A stretch of DNA of 64,000 nt, from assembly GCA_905220665.1 (NCBI GenBank), contig CAJNAR010000166.1, positions 62,001 through 126,000 on the forward strand, given 5' to 3'. Positions 10,369 through 21,623 of this stretch are shown one piece after another. Made by a program: the position numbers and the translations under genes. The notes beneath the pieces were generated by a model. That model ran no database searches. It had not been told where the DNA came from and worked only from the letters and a program-made list of their open reading frames with translations. The stretch's first letter is position 1. Every line of letters begins with the position of its first letter. The stretch comes from Albugo candida (taxonomy: Eukaryota > Oomycota > Peronosporomycetes > Albuginales > Albuginaceae).

Positions 10369-11142
10369 ATGTCATTAGAACGTGACTTGATCAAGCACGA
10401 ACTTGAGCTAGATTGGAAGGCTGTGGTCTCCACCGAACGAAAAGTACGTGCTCATTGAGAAGGCTTGGAAGAATTTTATACGTCGAGTTGATAGATAGGA
10501 TTAGAGAAGCAACAAATTGTGGCTGAATGGATTAGAATTGAAAAAATGCAAGAGGATTACTCTAAGAAACGAAATTTGTACTTTTAGATTTAAGTTTTAT
10601 AGAAGTCGTCTCAACGGTATTCTTCAGATTGAATGAGCGTATATCAGAAAAACTGCACTTCCAGGCCCCGGAGGAAATCATGAAATTTAACGTCGGAGGA
10701 CAAGTACGTTTGCTTGATTATCGATTGGGTGGACAAGTTAACAATACTGATATTGATGTACATATTGCAGACTTATGAATCGACCGTCAAAGTATGGACG
10801 CGTGACAGGTTCTCTATTCTAGCTCAACTTTGCACAAAAAAGCACAGAATATCGCCTTCGGATGATCAGACGAGACCAATTTACTTTGATCGAGACGCTT
10901 GGATATTCGGTTACATCTATGCATTTTTACGAGAAAAAAGCTTACCCGATTCTCTTACTGTTTTGAAGGAACTGTAAGTTGTGCTGAAGCTCATGCAATT
11001 GAAAGTGATTTTTTCGATACTTAGCTATCAAGAAGCAGCTTTTTACCGACTTGGTCTATTGCGGCAGGCAATTTTGGCTAAAATGAAGGAAGAGAAGAGT
11101 TTGGAGATGAAAGGAGACCAATCGAATTATACCTTTCTGTAA
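10369..11142 (+). CDS. BTB/T1-domain (KCTD-like) protein, five exons, 184 aa
   Basis: Join 10369-10443, 10495-10577, 10628-10703, 10771-10973, 11025-11142: 555 bases, 185 codons including TAA. All four introns are GT..AG and 50-67 nt (GTACGT, GTACTT, GTACGT, GTAAGT donors). The N-terminal 65 residues are a charged helix (MSLERDLIKHELELDWK, later KQQIVAEWIRIEKMQ, then LNERISEKL). Then comes a T1/BTB domain: FNVGGQTYEST, the motif DRFSILAQLC, YFDRDAWIFGYIYAFLR, and LYQEAAFYRL. Proteins of this fold form oligomers; many KCTDs are Cullin-3 adaptors, but no partner can be read from sequence. It ends with a basic tail. The unbroken join and preserved motifs argue for a live gene. It starts only about 230 bases from the LeuRS relic and is transcribed away from it. 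The first exon could extend further upstream. Confidence 0.8.
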
Positions 11143-14100
11143 TCCAACGCTAAGAGACATGGATGAATTGATGAACGCTTCAATCTAGTAGTAGAGTGAA
11201 AGAATTCATTCACCCAGATAGACAGAGTCGTTTGAATGTGTTTAAAGCGCCAATGTACATCTCGCGAGCTATACATTCAAACACTCTTCCAGCAGTTCCT
11301 CACTGATCCTTTTTTGCCATCCGCCTTCAGTCAGAGCATACATACAGACATACGAGATCGACACTGTTGGAGAAATACATACAATTTCTAGCTGCCCATC
11401 CTTCCTTTTGTCTGCATTCTCCAAGAGCTCTTTTCCAGTAATCATCTTATATGTTACATTGGCCTAATCTGCCTTTAATTTTGCAATCTAGTGCTAAGCT
11501 CCTGGCGAATCTCGCGGTGAGAGTGCCGAATGAGATTCTCAAACATAAATCACTCAATTTGTACCCACCTGAGCCCTAAGGCTTGGTTGACGTTTTCATC
11601 ACCACATTCTGGAAATTGAATACCTCGTCTCCGAAATATCGAGATATTATCATGAAAGTTCTACTTATCGGAACTTTTGTATCGTTCTTCCCATCGTTCA
11701 GTCGAAGCAGGGACCTGCTTCAAACCTCAACACCTCTCGTTCGATCAACTAAAACTCCACAATTGATGCAAGAAATGGTACTTTTCCAACACGAGAGAGT
11801 ACACGATTGGATCCATTTATCCACAATATATACTAAAAGTCGTAATGCATGTAGTACGCTCTTGGCAACCGCTCCTGCAGCGTCAATTATATATTCCTAG
11901 ATAATTGATCACATCTACCAAAAGCTTTACGTCAAATAATGCATCTTTCTGGGAAGCGGAACCACAAATCATCGTTACTATCCAAACAATTAGAGAGCAG
12001 TATAACTCAATTCGGTGCTCATGTACAGTTGATCGTGTAATACTGCGTTCGGAATGTGAGAATGTGCTCCAAAGCATTTCCTTTGGCGACCAATGGACCC
12101 TCAATGAGGCGATCAGCTCCCAGCAAACGAAAATGACAGCTGTTGAGTCTTAATAAATGGAGCCGCCTCGACTCAAAATCAGCGCATTTATTTGCTCGAG
12201 AAATTATTGCACTTTGAGCAATTGTTTCTGTCCATTTGCATTCTCCACTGGAGATTTCGGAGTTCGAATAAATACCGCTGTTTGGCAATGTTCCTTGTAA
12301 TTGAACGGGGAAATGTGCTTCTCTCGGGCTTCTTTATGTCATGGAAAATGATATTCCGAACAGTGTTATCGGAAGTGAGACTGAAAGCATGGTACTCGGT
12401 TGAGTGCCACGTTCTCCTTTTGTCTATTGGAACAAAAAGCCAATACGTATCTCCCACCGGAAGTCATCTTTCATTCCGTCGGTTCATCAAATAGAGCCAT
12501 ATTTCGCGGTTCAAGCATCATGTGTTGAGATGGTTGGGAGAAAAACCAGTGTCATTGCTAATACCTGGCATGATAGAGTTGGCGGTGAATCCCTTTATGC
12601 TCGTCGCTGACGTAGAAGAGTACAGGAAAGATAGTCGAACCAAAAAGACGACTGCATTCCAAGCGGCGAAATACGGGAACGAGTACTCGACGAACTATCT
12701 GTACCAGCGACCCGATCTCGTGAATTAGCAACGCAATCAGAAACGCCTTCAGAACGAACTGAATTTTGTCGAGTTTGCCCTTTTCATTCTTTACTAATTC
12801 CCACGTTATGTACGGATTTTGTAATCGTTTCGTGGAATCACTGCCGCTGAAACCAGGTGAAACTTCTTACTGCAACAAAATCAAAGGAATGTTGGTAAAA
12901 CTGTTCCTGAAAGTAGTCTATATTCGAGTGCTAATGAAGTATTCACCGAACTAAACGAACGCATCGGTATATGTATTGAGGTACCATTATCGGTCTCTTG
13001 CGATTGCTTTTGCTGCGTAGTGAGATACGTGCCCTGCATTTATCCATACCATCGCTCATGATTGTTTAAGTTGATACAGTGTTCCGTAGCCATGGAAGTC
13101 TCCCATGCCCATTAAAGTCCAGTACCGGAAACTGTCGAAATCCCTCCGTTATCAATACGGAAAGATTCCACCCCAATTTCCTGACAGTATACTTTAAAAC
13201 CGAAAGTATCATCGCCAGCATTCCCTTACTTGATGAACTTGACTACTTGGAGGTATCGGTCGATTGACGTAGTCAGACGTTATATCTGATTGATCGCGAT
13301 GCATATTAGCCAATACATACCAGAGTGTGTCTCCATCCAGTGATGTCGCATGGTAAGGTATCCACAGTGCATCACAACGTGTGCGATCATCCTTCGTACT
13401 TTGTACTGATCGAATAAGTCGTGGCGTCGCATGAGCCGTTTGAATTACAATATGTCGAACATGCGACGACATCGTTTCCATTGCATGATCTTCATCATTA
13501 TTTTTGTCAGTATTTGATAACGCTTCTTGTAGCTGTACTTAGTTGGGATGGATTCCAGCAAATTCCAAAGCGGTTGATAAACTACAAAGCCAATTCTTCG
13601 GTCCAAAAGAATAACAGAATATCGTGATAGTGACTGTTTCGTGCAATTAGGTCGAAGGATGTATAGACTTTTCTTCCGATAGCAGCCGTTGCTAAGCTAA
13701 CGGCTGAGAGGCGTACATTAGCACGTGTATCGACGTAACAATGGCTTATCCCTGCTGTTCACTTGTTTGACCGTGTCATACGGTGCTATCGGCCTATTTT
13801 CCTCTAAAGTTGGTTCACTACCATATCTGAGCATTCTCTGAATGGGTACCTTGACTTCCGAAATAGTACCTGGACCAACAAGCCCGTGTGATGTCTGCGC
13901 ACGAGCAGCGTCGACATTAACAGCGCCCGTATCGTATTTCACGATTCCCGATTAGAGATTCGCGCAATGACCCACGATAGCGTCAGCTCAAAAAGGCGTG
14001 TATTACTTCATATTTTGTACGAAATATTTAGACACAAGAAAAGCTCCTGGATGTCCAGATTGCCACAGCGTTCAAGTACTCTGAGAGCTCGAGCAGAAGT

Positions 14101-14281
14101 GCATTGATACCAAGAAGTTGCAAAGCGTTGTCAGGTTTGTTCTCATGATAAACTCTATGTAGACTTGAATGCAAACCAACACCATACAAAATGAGCGAAA
14201 ACATTTGCATCGCTTACTTTCCAAAGTAATGGGAAAAGGTTTGTTCCCATAGAAGTTGCGAGGAAATATGAGCGCGCACAT
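11143..14281. other. No gene assigned; scattered open segments
   Basis: No family could be recognised. Minus-strand open segments at 13718-13942, 13209-13481, 12019-12288 and 11883-12104, and a plus segment at 12522-12728, look partly protein-like but share no motif I know and do not join convincingly. They may be exons of an unrecognised multi-exon gene (the neighbouring BTB gene shows how short exons can be here) or a decayed gene. Similarity of one block (YDTGAV) to LeuRS was judged accidental. Confidence 0.35.
11652..11900 (+). CDS. Possible small secreted protein, 82 aa
   Basis: ATG at 11652 opens 82 codons beginning MKVLLIGTFVSFFPSFS, a basic residue followed by a hydrophobic stretch that resembles a signal peptide, and ends at TAG 11898-11900. 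The rest is S/T-rich with no cysteine pairs and no motif I recognise. No intron is needed. Short frames like this arise by chance, so this is only a candidate. Confidence 0.2.
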   Translation: MKVLLIGTFVSFFPSFSRSRDLLQTSTPLVRSTKTPQLMQEMVLFQHERVHDWIHLSTIYTKSRNACSTLLATAPAASIIYS

Positions 14282-14566
14282 TCAGCTAAAGCGGTGCAAT
14301 CGCATCGTACGTGTCATAGAATCTGTTTTTCTCCAATATATCTGGATGAATCTCCGTTTATACCAACTCAGTGTCAGCAGTACAGCCTGCACACCTTCAT
14401 CTTCATCGGCCATGACCGGTGATCCGACTTCTTTTAAGCCAGCTTCTTCAATCTTGATAAATTTTCCCTCTAACGGTGAATGGCAGCTCGGCCTCAATGT
14501 GTGACCGCTGCTTGTACTAGCAGATGAAAAGATCATGATCAGAGATACTTGCAAAAACGAACGCAT
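14282..14566 (-). CDS. Possible small secreted protein, 94 aa
   Basis: From ATG 14566 the frame begins MRSFLQVSLIMIFSSASTSSG, which has the charge and hydrophobic core of a signal peptide with a plausible cut after SSA. About 73 residues follow, with an acidic block (ADEDEGVQ) and a basic end. The frame is open further upstream to 14641 through two other ATGs, which would bury the signal peptide. The C-terminal part may be intron read-through, since a protein-like segment lies just downstream. No family recognised. Confidence 0.3.
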   Translation of the reverse strand: MRSFLQVSLIMIFSSASTSSGHTLRPSCHSPLEGKFIKIEEAGLKEVGSPVMADEDEGVQAVLLTLSWYKRRFIQIYWRKTDSMTRTMRLHRFS

Positions 14567-14679
14567 GACAAGCGCCTCCGACATCGTACTTAAATGAGTG
14601 CGATCAGTTGATATGATTATATAGTTCCTTACTAATTTCAAAAAACCAAAACCATCAATTTAGAGCTTTCGTTACGTTT

Positions 14680-15397
14680 GGTACTAGGAGCTAGTACAGG
14701 CGCTGTATCGCGATTTGACACCGATAATACAATGAGACGATTGAATCATATTCTTCAGAGTAAAGGTCGCCTGAGCACTTGATGGTAAAAAAAAATTGAC
14801 TCATCAAGTTCCTTAGTTCGCCAACTCTGTTGCTACTCTCTTAGCCTTCTGCTACTGGATTTTCTACTTAATCCTGAGTTACCTTGTCCAAACAGCGATT
14901 GCCACGTCAATGCCCATCTCGAAACCACTCTTGAGGCTGGCAAGTTTAGCAGTCATCAAGTGATGACTGCTTTAACCGGTACCTACCGGTATGTGTCAGG
15001 CGCTACTTCGACAACATTCTTCATCTTGAGAATATCTTCGTCCTTTTCGCTTCTCATTCGTTCAAGCAAAGGCTAAACATAAACGTGGTTGATGACGTGG
15101 GTAAAGCGAGGGGACTAGGGTCGTGATGTTTGAAGTACGTCCCATTTCCGCCGATGCTTTCCAATGCATTTTCTGATTCTAAGGCTTTAGATGCTTTTGG
15201 CTCATGATAGCTTACATCGGGCTTCATCACGATTCGATATCTTTTTGTATTGGTGCGAGCCTAAGTACGCGGACGGACCTAAAGGGAAAAAAGCTGGACA
15301 TTGTACTGTACAGTACACGATGAAGGACTTAAAGCCGTTTATTATTTGTGCACCTTTGATTCGCCATTATAGGCGATCTGCTTACGCAATACAATGA
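14680..15397. repeat. Diverged copy A of an old duplicated segment
   Basis: About 15017-15397 is recognisably similar, with many substitutions and gaps, to 44690-45080. Shared runs include the ATTCTTCATCTTGAGA block, the TGTGGGTAAAG-like block, the GATGCTTT.AATGC block and the TGATAGCTT block. On the minus strand both copies can be read with a related short peptide (ENALESIGGNG here, QNAFKSISRNA there), so an old coding sequence is possible. The MULE-A derivative interrupts the copy at 15407. Extent to the left of 15000 is uncertain. Confidence 0.45.
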
Positions 15398-16440
15398 TTT
15401 TCTGTTGGGTATTGATACCCCGACAACTTTTTTTTTTTTTCTAATTTAAAATTTACATTTTTATTTTTCATTTTAAATTACATCATGCCTACTTGGATTA
15501 TTACTCCCACAACTTTTTTGTAACTATAAATATTTGGGTATAGATATCCCGGCAACTTTTTTTTAAATTACATTTATTCTTAATTTAGATTACGTCATGC
15601 CCACTTCAATTATTGGGAATTGATATCCCGACAACCTTTCTTGATATCCCGACAACTTTTTTTTAATTACACATCACGCCTACTTTGATTATTACTCCTA
15701 CAACTTTTTTGGGACAATAATCAACGGTATTGATATCCGGACAACTCTTTTTTTAAATTACATTTTAGATTACATTTTTTCTAATTCAGATTACGTCATG
15801 CCTACTTTAATTATTACTCCCACAACTTATTTTGAAAATAAAGAAGTTTGAAATTATAGCTAGTAGAAGTCATTTACGTCTAAGGCTAAATCTAGTAGAT
15901 ACAGTACCTTCAACTGAGCTAAACACTCCTCAGTAATAGACAATTCACTGCCAGTTTGTTGAGCTATAATGCGTCATATAGATGCAAAAGTTATTATACA
16001 CTAATGGCCGAAAATAAAATGTGTTAAGAAAAAATAGTGTGAAAGAAAACTATCTAATTTTTTACTTAAGCTTGTCCTGAATCTAACCTTGCAACCGGAA
16101 TTCTGCAAGACCGCTTGTTATGGCCGATTTTCCGCAATTGCTGCACCTGCATTACCCTGTGTCCGATGCTCGAACGTTACGAGTCAGATAGAAATTGTCA
16201 AATATAATAGCCTATCACAGTTGAAATGCTCAGTGTATTAGTCAATCACAAATAGTTCTCGATTGAAGTTGTTGGAGCAACAATTTAGGGTGTGTATGGA
16301 TGTAATTCGTTAGCAATGTAGAATCATGTATGTAGTTTTCAGAAAAGAAGTTGTGAAAGTGATAATTTAACTAGGCATGCAAAAAAAAAGTTGTCGGGAT
16401 ATAAAAAACAGTTGTCGGGACATCAATACCCTTTTCTGTT
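15398..16440 (-). mobile_element. MULE-A deletion derivative with 9-bp target duplication
   Basis: The element spans 15407-16431. Both ends carry the inverted terminal sequence GGGTATTGAT.xCCCGACAACT (a second internal GTTGTCGGGATAT copy lies near 16390). It is flanked by a perfect 9-bp direct repeat TTTTCTGTT at 15398-15406 and 16432-16440, the hallmark of Mutator-like insertion. Inside, 16060-16165 is the reverse complement of the end of the transposase gene of the larger copy (zinc-knuckle codons included). So this is an internal deletion product of the same family lying in minus orientation. Non-autonomous. Confidence 0.9.
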
Positions 16441-16503
16441 GCCTTCAGTTTATTAGCTAGAATTATGTGACCAATTCGGTACTTTCTTTACTAGAATAAC
16501 TTA

Positions 16504-17345
16504 TGGGAATTGCTATTTCCACCCACCACATGACTTTTTGACCAATCATCAGACTACGGCGTTATTTCCAATCAACTTTTACTATTTCCACCCACCGCGT
16601 GACTTTCTGACCAATCAATTTACGGCGATATTTCCACCCCACTGTTCCAAGATATGGCTGCAGTTTCACAGTCCTACATGCCGATTGTAGGTATTAGAAC
16701 TCATAGTTGCACACCTTTCTATGATCCCACTTCTAGATCAGCCAACTTTCTCATGCTTTTCGTTGTACCGCGTCGTTCGCCAACAGTGGAGTACGCATTC
16801 ACGGATCGCCATCATCTGTCGTCTAAATACTACATCTTGCGAGAAAGATTTGGAAGTTGAAAGTACGTTTAGTCTGGTCTGAGAAATGGATTGATAACGA
16901 TGGCGATATTTTGCGGTATTCCTTTTAACACGAGCACAGATTAAAATAAGTTGTCAGTACATTCGTAACTTGATTAGGCAGGTTCTCAAGCGCACAGACG
17001 CCCTGCGGTTGTACTGCTATGTGATGGGCTATCGTCTCTAGATGTTGCACGTAGCTGTTCTTAGTGAATTTGGCATCTTTATGCCGCTATACCGTTTGTG
17101 TGCATCGCCCGAATTCCGAAGTGCCCTGTGGTGTAATCGAGTGCACGTTTGCGTAAGCTTTCTACCAGCAGAATTCTTTGTACTGAAAAGGTACTATACA
17201 TTATCTCTTACGGATGCGACACGGATAGCCGATTTTTAGTACTCTTGGAATAATGCCGTCCATGGCAGCTTATATACATCTAGGGGAGGTTTACCAATCA
17301 ATACCTTTGAAAGAAGCGCCCCTATCAAAAAAAGGTGGGTGGAAT
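16504..17345. mobile_element. Repeat D, copy 1 (non-autonomous DNA element)
   Basis: The left end reads GGGAATTGCTATTTCCACCC and the right end contains AAGGTGGGTGGAATT, an imperfect inverted pair. The sequence from about 16504 to 17345 is closely similar to 38504-39576. Near the left end an internal direct repeat (TATTTCCACCCACC ... GTGACTTTCTGACCAATCA) occurs twice. Relative to copy 2 it lacks about 220 bases around 17050. A short open frame (16654-16860) is shared by both copies but I do not recognise it. Class is not determined; no certain target duplication. Confidence 0.7.
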
Positions 17346-17379
17346 TAAAGGGAGTCTTTAGCATTCACTCTCACTCTTG

Positions 17380-17768
17380 ATAGTATTCACTCAGCCCCTG
17401 ATTCATTGGCCAGAATTCACTCAAATTGACTATAGACCGAAATCAATATTCACTCACTTGTCACAGCTACTACCACTCAACTCACTACCCCAATTCACTC
17501 AACTAACTACGATTCAATTCACTCGCAAAATTTTTACGTCCTATATAAAAGCTACTTTTGGTAATATACATAATAAAGAAATTCTATGGTGTATGTGCTG
17601 GGTGTATAAGGATAATAAGTTGAGTTCAATTTATAGTGTGTTTGTGCCGAGGTGTAGTTGAAAGTTAGTCACCGCGCGTGATGGGTGAGTGGTGTGGGTG
17701 GGTGATGATTATTGATGAATTGGGGGGGGGGGTGAGTGAATACTATGAAAAGGGTGAGTGAATACTAA
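17380..17768. mobile_element. MITE-like element with TAGTATTCACTCA termini
   Basis: The left end starts TAGTATTCACTCAGCCCC. The right end is the reverse complement pattern, with a second internal copy of GGGTGAGTGAATACTA. The interior is rich in ATTCACTC on the left and GGTGAGTG on the right, plus a run of G at about 17723. Length is about 390 bases and it has no coding content. It lies directly against MULE-C. No target duplication could be fixed. Confidence 0.6.
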
Positions 17769-20125
17769 AATAAAATTAAATTACGCAATCGTTGTCCAGC
17801 CCCCACCTTTGATAAATTAACAGAAAGTGTCGCCTCTGGTTGGTCTGAATAGATGCTACGAAATACAACAATAATCAAACAAAAAGTGGCATTTCTGCCA
17901 TTTTGTACGACTTAATCTAAGTCTATATCCAAATCTACTGTTGCAGGTGTTGCTAGCGTTGTCAGTGCTGTTGGTGCTTCTGTTGCTTTTTGACGGCAGC
18001 TTCTGGCATTGTCGCCTGTCTTTTGGCATTTCCGACATCTTCGGCGATGCACAGGAGCATCCAAAAAAGCAGTAACATGCTCTAACTTCGATGGAAGTCG
18101 CTTCGTTGAGCTCGATGGCCTACCACGTGTGCGAACTTGCACAGGATCGCGAATTTCTGTCTCTGGGACTGCCAAGACATGCTCTAGCAGCGCACGCTTA
18201 CGATGATTGGAGGCATCCTCATATTTATCAGTAATCTATTTCAATTCCAATTGTCATGCTCCCCAGCCTCAATATGAATTTGGCATTGGCTGTACCAGCC
18301 ACCAATGCTGATCAAAATCATTAACAGACAGCGGTATTACTTGATGACGAAAAGCATGGGCGCAAGGATATCCCATTGTGGATGTCGATAAGCCTACAGG
18401 TAGTTTAAAGTTGCAGTAAGTTGCACTTAATGTCACGTATCGCAATTAATTGCACTTAGTCGCAGTCTATGAACCTTGACAATCTCAGTCATCACTAAGC
18501 CACTGCTGGTACTGCCGATGAGCTGAGCGCAGACCTGCTACTGAAATATTCCCCATCACCTCTGAGAACATGGAACCAAGCTGCATCGTGCCTATAGCCC
18601 ACTGCTTTGCGTTTTGCTGCACAATGATAGCAAGCTGGCCTTCATAGGCAAGGCGAATTGCTGAGTCCACTGAGAGTAGATCACCTACAATAAATGAAAT
18701 TTCAGATATATATGACTGCTGCCAGCATAATCATCATACAATAAAAATGACATGTTGACACAGAGATCCATTTTTTGTGGGCAGCATGGGCGCTTTCCAC
18801 ACGGGATGTTGTTACATGCAAATAATGACGCTTATTAAGCAGGAAAGAAGCAGCAATTTGCTCCTTGTAAACCAGCCAAGTTGTCTCAAGGTAGCTCATC
18901 AAAGCTGCAGGGAAGGTGGCATGCATTTCTTAAAATTGAGTCTGAAAATCTGCAATGGCTGTGGTGGCAAAAAGTTGGTTCCAGGCTTGATTGAATTCTT
19001 GCCAGTCTTATGACGTTTAGAATGCTGTCTTTTTCTTGGCAAGAATGTTCTTGCTAACATGCTAGCGGCAAAACAAGCAAGATGCATTAGGAAACGTCTC
19101 TGAAAGCGCTCTAATCAGCGCAAGCTCTCGATCAGTGACAAAGGTGAGTGCTGTGTGCTGTAGGCCGTATCTTTTGAATTTTTTCAACATGGTGCATTGC
19201 CCATAAGTAGTCTGCCGAAGTCTCGCTCTTAAGAAAACAGTAGCGAATGGAAATGGGGAATTTGTTGCTGTGATGACAATAATATGGAGGAGGAAGTGTC
19301 CATATCTGTTTGTTTTATAGGTAGCATCAATAATTCAGACACGACCAGAATTGTACTTATTGCAAATCGCCATTGCAGAAGATGAGATAATCAGCAGGTG
19401 AGTTAGCCGATGCAGAACATCAAATGAGACAAGTAGTCACCGGGATCAAGACCATCTAATAAAGCTACCAATGAAGGTCAACCTGCCAGTATCCTGTTGC
19501 GTTCTTCATGACGCAAGCTGTATATATCTTGAGCAGTGGTCATAAAATTGTCCTTTTGGCGCAGTTAAGAGGAAATACGACCAGGTGTTACGCCAAAACG
19601 ACCCATCATCAAGATTGATTGCCGTCTTTTCTTGGTTAAAGCGCGCCTTTTGGATGCGAAGATTGGTGAGCAGGGGGAGCATGATCGTGTTCTTCGTTGT
19701 CAATTTGCAGCTTCCATTGACCAGACACTTGTTTCCGTATGCTAGAGTTGAACATACACCCAGTGCTGCGGCTAGAAGACACAGGTTGACGAGTCCTACA
19801 CCCATCAATGGGGGAGTTGATTGGGAGCAGGCAGGAATCAAAACTTTCACTTCTCCATCTGCCCTATTTTCTATCTTTTTGTGCGTTCGATAACCACAAC
19901 ATTGCCTTGTTGTAGTGCATGATCATCAATTGCTGCCTTCGCCTGTTCCATGGAAGCGTCGGCAAGCTAAGGTGGTGATGCAAGGCTATTCATTGTAGTC
20001 TCTAGAGGAGATAGAAGTGTGATTTTTGTTGTACTTATTACGTTGCATCTATTCAGACCAACCTGAGGCCACGCTTTCTTTTATAAAGGGTGGGGGCTGG
20101 ATAACGATTCCCGTAATTTGATTTT
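17769..20125 (-). mobile_element. MULE-C, decayed Mutator-like element
   Basis: Imperfect terminal inverted repeats of about 80 bases are visible: 17785-17870 (ACGCAATCGTTGTCCAGCCC ... GGTTGGTCTGAATAGATGC) against the reverse complement of 20035-20118. Between them the minus strand encodes transposase pieces. Its TIRs differ from MULE-A and MULE-B. The exact outer ends and the target duplication are unclear because the left side abuts the MITE and the right side abuts MULE-B. Confidence 0.75.
17912..19850 (-). pseudogene. MULE-C transposase remnants
   Basis: Read right to left: 19850-19506 may hold the N-terminal region. 19087-18899 is a poorly preserved stretch (HLACFAASMLARTFLPRK) where the C-x-W-H-type transposase block should be. 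18926-18702 gives SYLETTWLVYKEQIAASFL and SRVESAHAAHKKW. 18670-18485 continues helically. 18175-17912 ends with GRPSSSTKRLPSK and a zinc knuckle CRKCQKTGDNARSC. That knuckle has N where the CCHC histidine should be, and the segments are in different frames. Such transposases cut and reinsert the element at its TIRs. This copy is dead. Confidence 0.65.
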
Positions 20126-20134
20126 ATCTAGGGA

Positions 20135-21622
20135 TCATAAAACATTATACCAATTTGAGAAAAAAATAAAAAAAATATACCAACCCCGTATACTATACGT
20201 ACGGATATACACATTGCACACTTCAATATCAGCAATGGAAAGCGACGACAGAAATTAGCAGCAGCTTCTTTCGATAACAGGAGTCATGCCAATATAAGGG
20301 ACATACTTTATGCAGTAATTAAGTACAACCGAGAATGTAACCGTCTGTTTTGTGTGGTATCAAATGACAAGCGTTATAAAGCAGTGTACACACATGACTT
20401 CTCTTTGTTGTGCAGTTTTCCTTTTCGCAGACAATCAGCCTTTCAACAAATTTTCTTTGCACGCCTGTCAAGTATCCTAATCGCTCAAGGCGTCTCGTAG
20501 CTATACAACAACTGCTTCAAGTCTTGCAGTCGGAGATATGGTCATGATCTCCGGTAGGAAAGTGACTGGTCATGATATAAACCGAGCGAATTCCACCACA
20601 TATATGCACTGTGCTCACGAACTCCAGATTCCTAAGCTTGAGGTATAAGGAAGGGATATTAAGCAATACAGCCTCATTCTCTCCTACACGGCTGGACTGA
20701 ACATTTGAGGCTACGAAGCGAAGCTTTGATATCGTAAATGATTAATTCATACGGCTGAGTATCATTCTCTGGGAAGGACTATAAGCATATAAGTCGTACA
20801 ATGAACGTGAGGTATCCGTGGACGGCACATTTGTAAAGACATCAATCGGTGGGGTCCTCCTTGTTGCGTGCTTTCGAAATGGAGAAAACGAGATCCATAT
20901 TATCGGAGTTGGGCTTGTGTCGGTATAGAATAAAGATAACTGGGCTGGTTTTTGAAGTTCTACTCTCTCACCTCAAGCCATCTCCAGCATTCGTTATATC
21001 GGATAGGGACAAGGGGTTTATGAGAGCTATGCATACATCGGTACCCGACGCCCCACATTTTTTTCTGCTTCCGGCATTTGATGGAAAATTTCAAAAAAAA
21101 TACAAGTAAAATTTGTTGAAGAATTTGGCGTGGATATTGGCTCGTTCACGAACAACGGAAGAGTACGAGAAGGTGAAAGCGAATATCACAAGTTCGAACA
21201 ACAGTGTGCTGTTGTAGCTTCAGGAGGTTGAGCGTGAAGATTGGTCAACAGGTTACTCATCATGTCCAAAATAGAGCACTTTGACATTAGAAACGTGGAT
21301 TCGGTAAGCAGCATGTTAAAGGGAATTCGGAGCCTTCCTATCATCGACTGCTTGATGGGGATCGAACGTTCCGTGACGTGCAAGCGAACGAGATGTGGAA
21401 TGTGCAACCAATTTGGCCATAATCGCAGGACTTGTTCAATAAGGGACGCGTAATTGTATTCTTCATTATCCTTACAACATAGTGCATCATTGATCAGAGG
21501 TTTTTGATCCAAGACTGGGTTTTCCTAGTTATAATCCTACGCATGTGTATATCCGTATGTATAGTATACAGCCTTGGTATATATTTTTCTATTTATTTAT
21601 CAAATTGGTATATTTTTTTTAT
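20135..21622 (+). mobile_element. MULE-B, decayed Mutator-like element
   Basis: Inverted ends: TATACCAATTTGA ... ATATACCAA.CCCGTATACTATACGTACGGATATAC near 20144-20215 is matched by the reverse complement of 21545-21612. The plus strand holds two transposase pieces. 20849-21109 includes AFVISDRDKGFMRAM followed by VPDAPHFF, the second catalytic aspartate region of MULE enzymes. 21374-21453 encodes a knuckle CKRTRCGMCNQFGHNRRTC. The region between is shortened relative to MULE-A. The right end abuts MULE-A at 21624. No target duplication seen. Confidence 0.7.
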
Positions 21623-21623
21623 A

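Noticed and set aside
13718..13942. LeuRS editing-domain fragment (YDTGAV similarity)
   Set aside because: Only one short match, and its position is out of order relative to the LeuRS relic at 8-10 kb.
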